DNA from: Methanomassiliicoccales archaeon
Lineage (GTDB): Archaea > Thermoplasmatota > Thermoplasmata > Methanomassiliicoccales > UBA472
Direction: 5' to 3'
Length of the DNA stretch: 64,000 nt
Assembly (NCBI GenBank): GCA_035527755.1
Contig: DATKZX010000007.1
Coordinates: 1-64,000, forward strand
In this document: positions 37,644 through 46,500 of the stretch, piece by piece
Position numbering within the stretch: the stretch's first letter is position 1
Layout: every line of letters begins with the position of its first letter
The notes under the pieces: generated by a model
What the model saw: the letters and a program-made list of their open reading frames with translations, nothing else
Told to the model about the DNA's origin: nothing
Databases searched by the model: none
Translations under genes and position numbers: made by a program

Positions 37644-38807
37644 TCACCGCCTCAGCAAACGGAGCAGGAGCAAAGGGGAAAATGCCAGTAGTGAAGGGGA
37701 TGCCTTCAGCACCCGGGGCGCCAACGCCGTCGGATAATCGATGTCCCCCGTAGCAAGTATGCGGGTGACACTTTCCCGGTCCAGTTTACCCCCCACATTG
37801 TCTAGGTCTCGGTCGGTCATGCTGGCGAAAACCCTTCGCACCCTGTACGATCTGCGAAGCTCGTTCCCGAAGACCAACTTCCACTGTCGTTCGTAATCGG
37901 AAAGACGCTTCGCGGAGAGGTCATTGCTCTGGAAGGCCTCTTTGAGAACGTCGGCGGCCATTCTCCCCGCGGTCATACCAGTGAAAAGTCCCCCTCCGCT
38001 CAGCGGTTTGGCCATGCCGGCAGCGTCTCCGGCTATCAGTACGTTATCAGCATAAGTGTGCTTAAGATGCCCCAGGGGAATGACGCCAGAATAGGTGCGC
38101 ACCCTTTCCGCATCGTTCCATTCGTTCATCTGTAATAGTTCGTTAAGAAATTTTTGCGGCGTTCCATTTTCAGGAGAGATACAGAGGCCTACCCGTGTCA
38201 GATCGCCGCAGGGAATGGCCCAGGCGAAGAACCCTGGAGCGACCTTTCGGCCTAGGAACACCTGAGCGCAATGCTGATCGTCAGCTTTCATGCGCAGGTC
38301 CACCTCGATGCCTCGTACGACCTCCTTGGCCCTTCCCAAACCTAATTGGGAGGCGGCATTGGAGCGGAAACCGTCGGCGGCCAACAGTGCCCGGCAGTCC
38401 ACATTTCCATCGGATAGCGATGCGGTGATGCCGTCCGCCGACCGTTTCACTGACAGGCAGCGGTGGGAGGTAAGCACTTCCGCCCCGGCCTTGATCGCCC
38501 TCTCCGAGCACCTGCGGTCGAACTCTCCCCGGTCCACGACCACCGCCTTGACCTCCTCTCCCTGCAGGGACAATGTCCTTCCCCCAGGAAAATGCAGGCA
38601 GGCACCGTTGATGTGGTTGATGATGGTGTCATTGGCCGAGGCCAGCTCTACAACGCGAGGTGTGACCAGTCCGGCGCACTGCACCGGTTCACCTACACGG
38701 GGGTGCTCTTCCAGCACCTTCACGTCCAGAGACTGGGCCAAGGAGGTGGCGGCAATGCAGCCGACCGGTCCCCCTCCTATCACCAGTACGTCGCAACGCA
38801 TTGCCAT
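37644..38807 (-). CDS. Geranylgeranyl reductase family FAD enzyme
   Basis: 387 aa. FAD motif VIGGGPVGCIAATSLA at the N-terminus, GDAAGMAKPLSGGG as second flavin motif, and a CAGLV cysteine block near 45 typical of GGR. Digeranylgeranylglycerophospholipid reductase saturates archaeal membrane lipids, and the family also includes menaquinone-side-chain reductases. Four bases upstream of Taw2. The C-terminus has a hydrophobic tail (SLLAFSPLLLLRLLRR) that may touch the membrane. Confidence 0.82.
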   Translation of the reverse strand: MAMRCDVLVIGGGPVGCIAATSLAQSLDVKVLEEHPRVGEPVQCAGLVTPRVVELASANDTIINHINGACLHFPGGRTLSLQGEEVKAVVVDRGEFDRRCSERAIKAGAEVLTSHRCLSVKRSADGITASLSDGNVDCRALLAADGFRSNAASQLGLGRAKEVVRGIEVDLRMKADDQHCAQVFLGRKVAPGFFAWAIPCGDLTRVGLCISPENGTPQKFLNELLQMNEWNDAERVRTYSGVIPLGHLKHTYADNVLIAGDAAGMAKPLSGGGLFTGMTAGRMAADVLKEAFQSNDLSAKRLSDYERQWKLVFGNELRRSYRVRRVFASMTDRDLDNVGGKLDRESVTRILATGDIDYPTALAPRVLKASPSLLAFSPLLLLRLLRR

Positions 38808-38895
38808 TTGAAGAGGAGCGGCCTATATCAATCTTTTCGAATTGGTCGAATCGATGAAATAAAAATGGAAAAAGGGTGAAGGGCAGAACGTCCCT

Positions 38896-39549
38896 TCACT
38901 TAAGTCCACCAGAGACCTTCTCCCAGTCCTTCAGGAAGCGTTCGATGCCGATGTCCGTCAGCGGGTGCTTGAACATCTTCTTGAGCACATCGAAAGGTAT
39001 GGTGGCGATATGCGCCCCCATGCGGGCCGATCGGGTCACGTGCATGGGGTCCCTGACACTGGCCACGATGACCTCGGTGTCGTAATCGTAGTTGTCCAGT
39101 ATGTCCATGATCTCCGAGATGAGGCTCATGCCGTCCTGACCTACGTCGTCCAATCGCCCGACGAAGGGCGAGACGTATCTGGCACCGGCCTTGGCCGCCA
39201 GCAGCGCCTGGTTGGCCGAGAATATCAGGGTCATGTTGACGTTCACGCCCTCGTTGGCCAACAACTTGGTGGCCTTCAGACCCTCCTCGGTCATAGGTAC
39301 CTTGACGACTATGTTTTCGTTGACCGCGGCCAGCTTCATTCCCTCGGAGAACATCCCCTCGGACTTCAGACTGATGACCTCCACGCTTATCGGTCCGTCC
39401 ACGACCTCGCAGATCTCGTTGACGATGGTGGCGAAGTCCTTTTTCTCCCTGGCGATAAGGCTGGGGTTGGTAGTTACGCCGTCCAAGATGCCCCAGGAGT
39501 TGACCTCCCGGATCTGTTCGATGTTGGCAGTGTCGATGAATATCTTCAT
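38896..39549 (-). CDS. tal: Small transaldolase / fructose-6-phosphate aldolase family
   Basis: 217 aa. [15 protein letters not shown] start, Schiff-base Lys in [10 protein letters not shown], and SPFVGRLDD. This small TalB/FSA-type enzyme moves three-carbon units. Start ATG overlaps the previous gene's stop by four bases, so it is the third gene of the transketolase operon. Substrate specificity between transaldolase and F6P aldolase is not settled by sequence alone. Confidence 0.9.
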   Translation of the reverse strand: MKIFIDTANIEQIREVNSWGILDGVTTNPSLIAREKKDFATIVNEICEVVDGPISVEVISLKSEGMFSEGMKLAAVNENIVVKVPMTEEGLKATKLLANEGVNVNMTLIFSANQALLAAKAGARYVSPFVGRLDDVGQDGMSLISEIMDILDNYDYDTEVIVASVRDPMHVTRSARMGAHIATIPFDVLKKMFKHPLTDIGIERFLKDWEKVSGGLK

Positions 39550-40490
39550 TTCTTTCTCTCCATGACCTTGATGGCAGCGGCGACCACTTCCTTGGCGCTC
39601 ATGCCGTACTCCCGCATCAGTTCGTCGCTCTCGCCCGACTGACCGAAGACGTCCTGCATGCCCACCCTCTCCATTGGAACGGGGTATGATTCAGCCAATG
39701 CGGCGGCGACCAGTGTACCCACGCCGGAGACGATGTTGTGCTCCTCCGCGGTAACGACCGCACCGCAATCGCGGGCGGCCTTGCTCAATGTGATAGTGTC
39801 CAAAGGTTTAATGGTGCTCAGATCGACCACCCTTACCGATATGCCCTTTGCGGCCAATGTTTCCGCCGCTTCCAAGCAGGCGGCCACCATTTGCCCGGTC
39901 CCGACCAGCGCCACATCGTTGCCGTCGCGAAGAACTGAAGCCTTTCCCACCTGGAAATTATCGTCCTTGGGGGTCACGATGGGAACGTCGCTGCGCCCCA
40001 TGCGCACGTAGCACGGTCCGGGGCGGTCGGCTATGACCTTGATCGCCCGGTAGGTCTCCGGGCCATCGGCCGGAACTATGACCGTCATGTTGGGTATGGC
40101 GTTCATCAAGGCGATGTCCTCCATGGTCTGGTGGGAGGCTCCGTCCCCGCCCACGGTAATACCAGCATGCGAAGCGACGATCTTCACGTTCAGGTTAGGA
40201 TAGGCAATGGACTGCCTCACCTGGTCGTAGGCCCGTCCAGTGGCGAACACGGCGAAGGAAGAGGCGAACACGGTCATACCTCCCACTGCAAGACCGGCGG
40301 CGGTGCCCATCATGTTCTGCTCGGCGATGCCGCAATTGAAGAAGCGCTCCGGAAAGAGCTTCCCGAACTCCGCCGTGCGGGTGGATCCAGAAAGGTCCGC
40401 GTCCAGGACCACGATGTCATTCCTGATCTTGCCGAGCTCGACGAGCGCCTTGCCGTAGTTCTTGCGCTGAGAATCGTAGGACCAGTTCAC
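39546..40490 (-). CDS. Transketolase C-terminal subunit
   Basis: 314 aa. Pyrimidine-binding half with the catalytic Glu in [15 protein letters not shown] and [10 protein letters not shown]. Half-size subunit: archaeal transketolases are split and need the partner encoded just upstream. Overlaps both neighbours by four bases. Confidence 0.93.
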   Translation of the reverse strand: MNWSYDSQRKNYGKALVELGKIRNDIVVLDADLSGSTRTAEFGKLFPERFFNCGIAEQNMMGTAAGLAVGGMTVFASSFAVFATGRAYDQVRQSIAYPNLNVKIVASHAGITVGGDGASHQTMEDIALMNAIPNMTVIVPADGPETYRAIKVIADRPGPCYVRMGRSDVPIVTPKDDNFQVGKASVLRDGNDVALVGTGQMVAACLEAAETLAAKGISVRVVDLSTIKPLDTITLSKAARDCGAVVTAEEHNIVSGVGTLVAAALAESYPVPMERVGMQDVFGQSGESDELMREYGMSAKEVVAAAIKVMERKK

Positions 40491-41323
40491 GCCGATCCCC
40501 CCAGTTCGCGCATGGCCTGTTCATACTCCTTTTCATCGGGGGCCTTCCCGTGGAAGCCCACGTTGTTCTCCATGAAGGACACTCCTTTCCCCTTCACCGT
40601 CTTGGCCACGATGACAGTGGGAGAGCCGCTATGTTCCATGGCCATCCCTATGGTGTCCAGCACCTGCCACATGTCATTGCCGTCCATGAAGAGCACGTTC
40701 CATCCGAAGCTCTTCCATTTGTCACCAAGAGGTTCCAGGGCCATGACCTCTTCCGTCCGGCCATCGATCTGCAGGCCGTTGCGATCGATGATGCAAATGA
40801 CATTGTCCAGGTGGTTGTGGGCGGCGAACATGGCCGCCTCCCAGATCTGACCTTCGGCCATCTCACCGTCGCCGCAGAGACAGAACACCTTGCGGTCCAG
40901 TCCCTGCAATCTCAGGGCGAGCGCCAGTCCGTTGGCCACGCTCAGTCCCTGACCCAACGATCCGGTGGACATCTCCACTCCAGGCGTCTTGACGCGGGAA
41001 GGGTGGCCTTGCAGCCGGGAATGCAGCTTGCGCAGGGTGATCAGCTCTTCCGTGGGGAAGTAGCCACACTCGGCCAGGGCGGCATAGTAGATAGGGGCGG
41101 CGTGCCCCTTGGACAATATGAAATGGTCTCGGTCCAGGGAAGAACCGCTTTCCGGGGAATGATCCATTATCTCGAAGAACAGGGCGGTCACAATATCGGC
41201 AGAGGAGAGCGAACCTCCGGGATGTCCAGATCCAGCAGCGTGGATCATACGGATGACGTGACGGCGCAACAATTCGGCCTTCTTCTCAAGCTCTTTGACG
41301 GTTTTCTCGTTAAGGTCATGCAA
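40487..41323 (-). CDS. Transketolase N-terminal subunit
   Basis: 278 aa from the TTG at 41323. Thiamine diphosphate motif LCGDGEMAEGQIWEAAMFA with the Asn in the IDRNGLQ segment, and HAAGSGHPGGSLSSAD at the start. The true N-terminus is set by HDLNEKTVKEL; the longer frame to 41755 is spurious. AGGTGC lies 9 bases before TTG and a TATA-like ATATTTTTAAG is near 41373. With the C-terminal subunit and small transaldolase it forms a non-oxidative pentose-phosphate operon. Confidence 0.9.
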   Translation of the reverse strand: MHDLNEKTVKELEKKAELLRRHVIRMIHAAGSGHPGGSLSSADIVTALFFEIMDHSPESGSSLDRDHFILSKGHAAPIYYAALAECGYFPTEELITLRKLHSRLQGHPSRVKTPGVEMSTGSLGQGLSVANGLALALRLQGLDRKVFCLCGDGEMAEGQIWEAAMFAAHNHLDNVICIIDRNGLQIDGRTEEVMALEPLGDKWKSFGWNVLFMDGNDMWQVLDTIGMAMEHSGSPTVIVAKTVKGKGVSFMENNVGFHGKAPDEKEYEQAMRELGGSA

Positions 41324-41467
41324 AGTAAAGCACCTAAAGGGATGGGGGTTACCCATTATCCTAACATGACTTAAAAATATTTTCCACCGCACCCGTTCTT
41401 TAACGTTCCTTTTTTTACGGTTACACGAAGAAATAAAATAATCTAATGGCGACAGTATGGATAGATC

Positions 41468-42238
41468 ATGGTGTTCGAAGTGCCGGTCCAAGGGAACGTC
41501 CGCTTGGCCACGATGTTGGAAAGGATCAACGCGGACGAAGAGCTCAAAGCGCTTTGGAAAGCATCCAATATCAACGCCATCGACCGGCTGGGATTCAGTG
41601 ATCACGGTTCCACCCACGTGCGCATCGTAGCCCGCAACGCCCTGAAGATGCTCAGGCTGCTGGTGGGGAGCGGCCGTTCCCCCGGGGTGGTACAGAACTA
41701 CGGACTGACGGTGGAGGACGCCGAACTGGTGGTGGTCTTGGCTTCGGTGACGCATGACATCGGCCTATCGGTGCACCGGGAGAACCACGATGAGTTCTCG
41801 ATCGTCCTGGCCGGGCCAATACTGCGCCGTCTGTTACAGGGAATGTATACCGAGCCTTCACTGACGTTCATGGTGGCGGAGATAGAACATGCCATGATAT
41901 CTCATCACGAAGGTTTTGTCCCCTATACGATGGAAGGGGGGGTCGTCCGGGTGGCCGACGCCCTGGACATGGAGAAGGGAAGGGCGAGGATCCCCTTCGC
42001 CAGTGGAAGTGTGAACATCCACTCCGTAAGCGCTCTGGCCATCGATAAGGTAAGGGTGATCAAAGGAGAGGAGCGCCCTATTCTCATCGATATAGACATG
42101 AACAACTCCGCTGGGATCTTTCAGATCGATGAACTGTTGAAAGAGAAGATCGCCCGCTCCGGATTGCGGGACCTCATCACCGTGGAGGTCCGAGTGCCGG
42201 GGGCGGAGAACAGTATCGTTAAGGGGTTACGCCTCTAA
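41468..42238 (+). CDS. HD-domain phosphohydrolase
   Basis: 256 aa. HD motif HGSTHV (near 46), THDIGLSVH (near 95) and ISHHEG provide metal ligands of the HD superfamily. Substrate unknown; relatives hydrolyse nucleotides or cyclic nucleotides. TATA-like AATAAAATAATC near 41432 fits a leaderless ATG. Convergent with PCNA, overlapping by four bases. Confidence 0.8.
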   Translation: MVFEVPVQGNVRLATMLERINADEELKALWKASNINAIDRLGFSDHGSTHVRIVARNALKMLRLLVGSGRSPGVVQNYGLTVEDAELVVVLASVTHDIGLSVHRENHDEFSIVLAGPILRRLLQGMYTEPSLTFMVAEIEHAMISHHEGFVPYTMEGGVVRVADALDMEKGRARIPFASGSVNIHSVSALAIDKVRVIKGEERPILIDIDMNNSAGIFQIDELLKEKIARSGLRDLITVEVRVPGAENSIVKGLRL

Positions 42239-42972
42239 TCGTTCTCGATCCTAGGCGCCAGCAGGTATTTCACTTGACCATTGCCCGAGGCTATGTCGAA
42301 CTCCAGTTTGACCGGCAGGTCGTTGCCCAGGTTGATATTGACGTTGGTGCCACTGGGAATGGCCTTGATCATGTTGGAGAAGTAGTCCATTGGGAAAAGG
42401 GAGCGGATGCTCTCCGAGCACTGCAGATCAACCAGAAGGGCCTTGGGCAGTTTTAGACTGACCGAATCGGTATCTCCCTCTGACACCATCTCGAACCCAT
42501 CGGTGTTGGCCATCAGTGCCACGTGGTCTGAGATGCTCTCGGCGGCCTTGATGCCCCTCTGCAGCTCATCCACGGTGACCGTGATGCGTGCCGGAAGGGT
42601 CAGGTTGGGAACTTTGGGGTCGCTCATACCCTCGGTACTGACAAGGTTCATGCGGCGGGTGATGTTACCCACCATGATGATCAGACGGCCACGCTCTTCG
42701 TCCTGGCGCATCTCGATCAGATCTCCTGATCTGGAGAGTCGAAGAACTTCCTTCAGTTTGTCCAGGTCCAATCCCAGGTCGATCTCAGTGGCGGAGAATT
42801 GCTCGAACGCGTCCTTGTTCAAGGTAAGATCTATCATGGCCACATGCGCGGGGTCCACGGCCTTTAACACAATGCCGCCCTCCCCGATCTTGAACTTGGC
42901 TTCATCGATAAGTGTGGATACGACGTCAACAACCCCTTTGAGGGTCTCTGCTTTTAACTTCGCCTGAAACAT
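42235..42972 (-). CDS. pcn: DNA sliding clamp PCNA
   Basis: 245 aa. FQAKLKAETLKGVVDVVSTLI start, interdomain connector region around 115-130, and C-terminal KYLLAPRIEND. Trimeric clamp around DNA that binds polymerase, ligase and Fen1. The ATG at 42972 has AAGGGG six bases upstream. TATA-like GGTTTAATTAAC near 43008. Normal length for archaeal PCNA. Confidence 0.96.
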   Translation of the reverse strand: MFQAKLKAETLKGVVDVVSTLIDEAKFKIGEGGIVLKAVDPAHVAMIDLTLNKDAFEQFSATEIDLGLDLDKLKEVLRLSRSGDLIEMRQDEERGRLIIMVGNITRRMNLVSTEGMSDPKVPNLTLPARITVTVDELQRGIKAAESISDHVALMANTDGFEMVSEGDTDSVSLKLPKALLVDLQCSESIRSLFPMDYFSNMIKAIPSGTNVNINLGNDLPVKLEFDIASGNGQVKYLLAPRIEND

Positions 42973-43425
42973 TGGGTCCCCTTCCACACAGTAAAGTTAT
43001 GTGTTAATTAAACCTTTTGCGTGGAGGGAAGCTGGCTGAAATTAAAAGGTACAGTGATCATCTGGATTCCTTCGTTGAGGTGCGGTAATGCCGGCCTCGT
43101 TTTCTTCATTTATGGTCCTAAGTTCACTCAGAAAGGATAGGACACTCGACCGGGGCATGACGCGCCCTCTCCCGCACACACAAAATCGGAAAGAGGGAAG
43201 AATAGCATGGAAAAATTCGAGACAATCTATAGGCAGGCAGGGCTGGATTTCCCAGCAGACCGGAGACTCAATAGCGACGTTGATCAAGTGGTACTCGCAC
43301 CTATCCCTGGAAGACAGGCATGAGATCGGGAACGCGACGAACTTGATGGGCAGTGTATGATCATCGATCGCCGCGAACCACGAATCAATTTATCAGCTTG
43401 GATCGTTGGATCGAACCCGATACGA
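42973..43425. other. 453-base region with PCNA promoter and an integrase relic
   Basis: Contains the promoter of the PCNA gene (near 43008), then low-coding-potential sequence and the integrase tail at 43238-43360. Nothing else I can support. Confidence 0.6.
43238..43360 (+). pseudogene. C-terminal relic of a tyrosine recombinase
   Basis: Reads QGWISQQTGDSIATLIKWYS then HLSLEDRHEIG, which matches the last box of the recombinase fold: the usual Gly-His-Ser-x-x-x-Thr-x-x-x-Tyr pattern (here Gly-Asp-Ser, so the box histidine is lost), then His-Leu-Ser. Tyr at codon 43292 would be the nucleophile. The catalytic Arg, Lys and first His regions are absent, so this is a fragment. Confidence 0.55.
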
Positions 43426-43638
43426 TCATTCCTCTCTCAGGTACCCGACGATGATTATGATCGCACCCAAAACCATCAGGATCAGGCCCAATATTTGCAT
43501 AGATAGTGGCCAGTATGTTTCATGATATCTCGAGGCGTAATAATTAATCATGCCCAATCCGCTATAAGATACGAGAAAACCGATAATTACGGTTATGCCG
43601 CCTGTCAGGAGGAACTGAGATTTTTTCTTCCATTTCAT
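43426..43638 (-). CDS. Small two-helix membrane protein
   Basis: 70 aa: Lys-rich start, two membrane helices separated by a short Tyr-rich loop (YYASRYHETYW). Function unknown. Lies between the two integrase relics, so may be part of the former mobile element. Confidence 0.55.
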   Translation of the reverse strand: MKWKKKSQFLLTGGITVIIGFLVSYSGLGMINYYASRYHETYWPLSMQILGLILMVLGAIIIIVGYLREE

Positions 43639-44227
43639 GAGGAAGATTACAAATCGGACTCAGAATAAAACTTTGTGTTCCATTGTAATATCAGAGAAAA
43701 TCGGATAAGGGAGCCCTCCCCAAATTTAATATTAAACCCCTTGAAAAACCCCGTCCGATTATGAAATCTTAACCGGATACTGACCAAGATCGGGTATGAT
43801 AGAGAATAATGAAGAAAGAGTGGGACAGCGGAGATGACCGCAAACTGTAGGTTATAAGCAGAGGTGGGGGAACACAATACAAGATATTAGACTGGAGAAG
43901 TTCATCGAAATGTTCTACGATCACATGAGGGCGAATCTCGACTGCGAATTCAAGGACACCTGCCCGACCCGGAAAGACCTCGGGCACGTCCTGGTAATCG
44001 TCAAGCAGCGGAACAATGCTGAGTCGTGGAGCTCCAAAGGATAATGGGCCATTCGTCCGTGGAGATGACGATCCGTTACCTGGGGATCGGGGACGACGAC
44101 ATCAATCACGGCATGACCTTCAGGCCGGATTACGCCGGAGGAACAAAATGACGCGATTTTGTACCCTCCGGGTCTTAGCCAGCAAACGTATGTGGAAAAT
44201 AAACCTTTTCCGCACCATCAGCATGAT
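43639..44227. other. 589-base decayed region
   Basis: Holds an integrase tail (44023-44151). Before it, a 60-odd-codon frame (about 43840-44040, containing FKDTCPTRKDLGHVLVIV) is coding-like but without a start or recognisable match. The minus strand frames here look spurious. Nothing else found. Confidence 0.45.
44023..44151 (+). pseudogene. Second C-terminal relic of a tyrosine recombinase
   Basis: Frame reads VVELQRIMGHSSVEMTIRYL then GIGDDDINHGM. The MGHSSVEMTIRY box is the classic recombinase segment with conserved His and catalytic Tyr. A stop codon lies immediately upstream and no N-terminal part is present. In the same orientation as the first relic and only 0.7 kb away, but of a different sequence type. 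Confidence 0.7.
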
Positions 44228-44533
44228 TCAGTATTCACGCCAGGAGTGGCTGCAGGAGACGCATCGGAATATTTTGGTTTCGGGCTCATCGGCCGCGCGG
44301 GTCTGTCTCAATACCCAAAAAGCTTCAAGATGTCCGCACTTGGGACATTCTGTCCGAGTACGGGGCAAAGTAGGAGCGTTGCCTTCGATTACGGTCATCT
44401 CCTTTTCCTTTCCACTGGTGGTGAAACATACCGGTTCACCGGTCTTGGTGACCTCACAACCACATATCGGGTTTCTGCATATGAAAGCACCTTTATCGGG
44501 CTTCATAATGCTTCTGCACTTAGGACAAAACAT
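44228..44533 (-). CDS. tfs: Transcription factor S (TFS / RNA polymerase subunit M-like)
   Basis: 101 aa. N-terminal ribbon (CPKC...CRNPICGC) and C-terminal TFIIS-like ribbon ECPKCGHLEAFWVLRQTR with the acidic pair in ADEPET and ending SHSWREY. It stimulates RNA cleavage by stalled RNA polymerase. The acidic pair is intact, so it should be active. TATA-like CTTTTTTATAG near 44573. Confidence 0.95.
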   Translation of the reverse strand: MFCPKCRSIMKPDKGAFICRNPICGCEVTKTGEPVCFTTSGKEKEMTVIEGNAPTLPRTRTECPKCGHLEAFWVLRQTRAADEPETKIFRCVSCSHSWREY

Positions 44534-44589
44534 TTAATTCTCGCCGAAGTCCCACAAAATCTAGGTCTATAAAAAAGTATTCTGCGGAC

Positions 44590-45492
44590 CTAAATGAACT
44601 TCCAATCGCCTGGCTTGATGTTTTTACCTTTTCCGCTATTTTTCCCAGAGCGCTTTGCAAGCCCGGCGACGTTGCGGTGTATTTGCTCCTCTTCCGGTTC
44701 CTCGCCCTCATCGTACCACTGTTCTCCCTTTCCGGCATACTCCTCAGCGAAGCCGTTGTCGGAGACAGTGTTCACGTCCTTCATGTCCGAGAAACGAATG
44801 ACCTTCTGTTCCGCCCTGGCCCGGGGAGCTCTGGCGGCGACAGGCCGTCCGCCCTTCACTGGTTTTTCCGGCTCAGGAGAGGCTTTCTCTCCGCCGCCTA
44901 CGACCACCGTCATGGAGTTGCCGCCGTGCCTTGCCACGTAGTTCAGCTCCAGGCGGGACTGCTCCGCCATGATGCCACCGATATAAGCGAATGCGGCAGT
45001 TATGATGTAAACGTCCATGCGCACTCCGGTGGCGATCTGGATGGTATCTATGAACGATGTCAGGTACATCTGTGCGAAGACGATGTACGGTGCCAGTAGC
45101 GGGACCAGGTCCCCTAGGTTGTTTAGGATGGCGGTCGGTGTCCAATCCACCCCCAAGATGACCGTGGGCAGGATCCCACTGTCCACTAGGCTGGAGATGG
45201 CGAAGATGACCGTTAGGGGGACCAGGGCGGCCAGGACTCCTTTCCAGGGCTTTCCCGCTCGGCGGCCACCGACGAAACCGGCGACCATCTGCCCGAAAAC
45301 CGGCAACCACCATAATAAAATCGTCAGCACAAAGGAGTACTTCACCGCGCTCCAAAAGCTGAAAGGTACCTTGAGATCTTGGAACTTCTTGATCTCCTCG
45401 TCCTCATAGACCTCTGATAGGCGGTATACCCCGCGGTCAATGAGAGTATTGGTGATCTCATCGTCCTCATCGGCGCTCCGCCTAAATACCAT
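44590..45492 (-). CDS. Membrane protein of unknown function
   Basis: 300 aa from the ATG at 45492 (AAGGTGATGGG before it); a TTG at 45525 is less likely. Acidic N-terminal segment, three to four helices (WSAVKYSFVLTILLWWLPVFG, VAGFVGGRRAGKPWKG, two more), and a long Lys/Glu-rich cytoplasmic tail from about 190. The GFVGGRRAG pattern occurs in small archaeal membrane proteins of unknown role. A dyad sits in its promoter. Confidence 0.6.
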   Translation of the reverse strand: MVFRRSADEDDEITNTLIDRGVYRLSEVYEDEEIKKFQDLKVPFSFWSAVKYSFVLTILLWWLPVFGQMVAGFVGGRRAGKPWKGVLAALVPLTVIFAISSLVDSGILPTVILGVDWTPTAILNNLGDLVPLLAPYIVFAQMYLTSFIDTIQIATGVRMDVYIITAAFAYIGGIMAEQSRLELNYVARHGGNSMTVVVGGGEKASPEPEKPVKGGRPVAARAPRARAEQKVIRFSDMKDVNTVSDNGFAEEYAGKGEQWYDEGEEPEEEQIHRNVAGLAKRSGKNSGKGKNIKPGDWKFI

Positions 45493-45505
45493 CCCATCAC
45501 CTTCG

Positions 45506-45523
45506 GTCGGACAGTCGTCCGAC
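45506..45523. promoter_or_regulatory. Dyad in the promoter of the membrane-protein gene
   Basis: GTCGGAC (45506-45512) and GTCCGAC (45517-45523) with AGTC between, located between the TATA-like CATAATGTAATT and the start codon. A 5' hairpin or a repressor site. Confidence 0.45.
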
Positions 45524-45582
45524 AATTACATTATGGCAGGGATACTATAAATCACTTCTTCTGGAAAAACGGGGGGCCAGTG

Positions 45583-45939
45583 TCATCTAGGAATGTATCC
45601 GCTCATGCCATACATCCTCAATGCGCTCTTGGTGCTCTCCGGGGTTATACGATTTGGCATGGTGGCATATTTCATTATGTCCTCGATGGGATATTCCAAG
45701 AAGGACGAGAGGAGCGTTAGCCGTTTCAAGGGGAAGGCCTGCTTTCCCTGCATGATCTGCACCACTCCCCATCCGGGATGCACCCTCGATCGATAACCCA
45801 GTCGGCGTCCTAGTTCGTTCACCGAACCCGCCTTTTCGATCCCCATCTTTATAAGTTGCACTCTAAAGCCTGAGTTAAGCCAAATCTTCTCACGTTGGAC
45901 CGGCCGTCTCATTCCAAAGGCAACGGCTAGCTCGCCCAT
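45583..45939 (-). CDS. HTH-like small DNA-binding protein
   Basis: 118 aa. A helix-turn-helix-like core (VNELGRRLGYRSRVHPGWG and LKRLTLLSSFLEYPIEDIM) suggests XRE-type binding. TATA-like GTTTAATATC near 45966 supports the ATG at 45939 as leaderless. Function otherwise unknown; target may be nearby. Confidence 0.55.
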   Translation of the reverse strand: MGELAVAFGMRRPVQREKIWLNSGFRVQLIKMGIEKAGSVNELGRRLGYRSRVHPGWGVVQIMQGKQAFPLKRLTLLSSFLEYPIEDIMKYATMPNRITPESTKSALRMYGMSGYIPR

Positions 45940-46055
45940 AACAAAATATCATCCTTCACGATATTAAACAATGATGTTCGAACATTCGTCTTTCCTGACA
46001 GTTCTACTTCCACCAAAAATGGTATATATGAATTTGGAGTAGCCTGAATGAGCAG

Positions 46056-46475
46056 ATGGTAACGTTTCGTAGGTTAGCTACCATAGGAACCAAAGGCGAG
46101 GGTGATGTCGTAGACATAACCGAGCTAGTGGAGAAAACGGTCGCGGAATCGGGCATGCGGCAGGGCGTGGCCATAGCATTCACGCCCCATTCTACCGCCG
46201 CTGTAGTGACCATAGAGAACGAGCCAGGTCTGAGAGAGGATCTCTCTCGAGCCTTACAGAGAAACTTTCCATCTGACATCGAATATCAGCACCATCTTCG
46301 CTGGGGGGACGGAAACGGGCACTCGCATGTGCGCTCAACGTTCCTAGGTGCCTCGGTATCCCTGCCCTTCGATGAAGGGCGCCTTGAAATGGGACGATGG
46401 CAGCAAGTAGCGCTTTTGGAGCTGGACGTCCATGAACGGCAACGAGAGTTGATAGTGCAGTTGCTGGGCGAATAA
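46056..46475 (+). CDS. yjbQ: YjbQ/UPF0047 family protein
   Basis: 139 aa. AIAFTPHSTAAVVTIENEPG and the His-rich WGDGNGHSHVRSTFLGAS are family signatures. Some members have thiamine-phosphate-synthase side activity; physiological role unclear. TATA-like GGTATATATG at 46021 to 46030 gives a leaderless start. Confidence 0.9.
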   Translation: MVTFRRLATIGTKGEGDVVDITELVEKTVAESGMRQGVAIAFTPHSTAAVVTIENEPGLREDLSRALQRNFPSDIEYQHHLRWGDGNGHSHVRSTFLGASVSLPFDEGRLEMGRWQQVALLELDVHERQRELIVQLLGE

Positions 46476-46500
46476 TTACGATCAAAGAGGTTGAAATAAT

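Noticed and set aside
41324-41755. Long N-terminal extension of transketolase
   Set aside because: Runs antisense through the HD hydrolase gene and lacks family similarity.
43647-43987. Minus-strand frames of 72-76 aa
   Set aside because: No start signals, poor composition and overlap with the better plus-strand relic.
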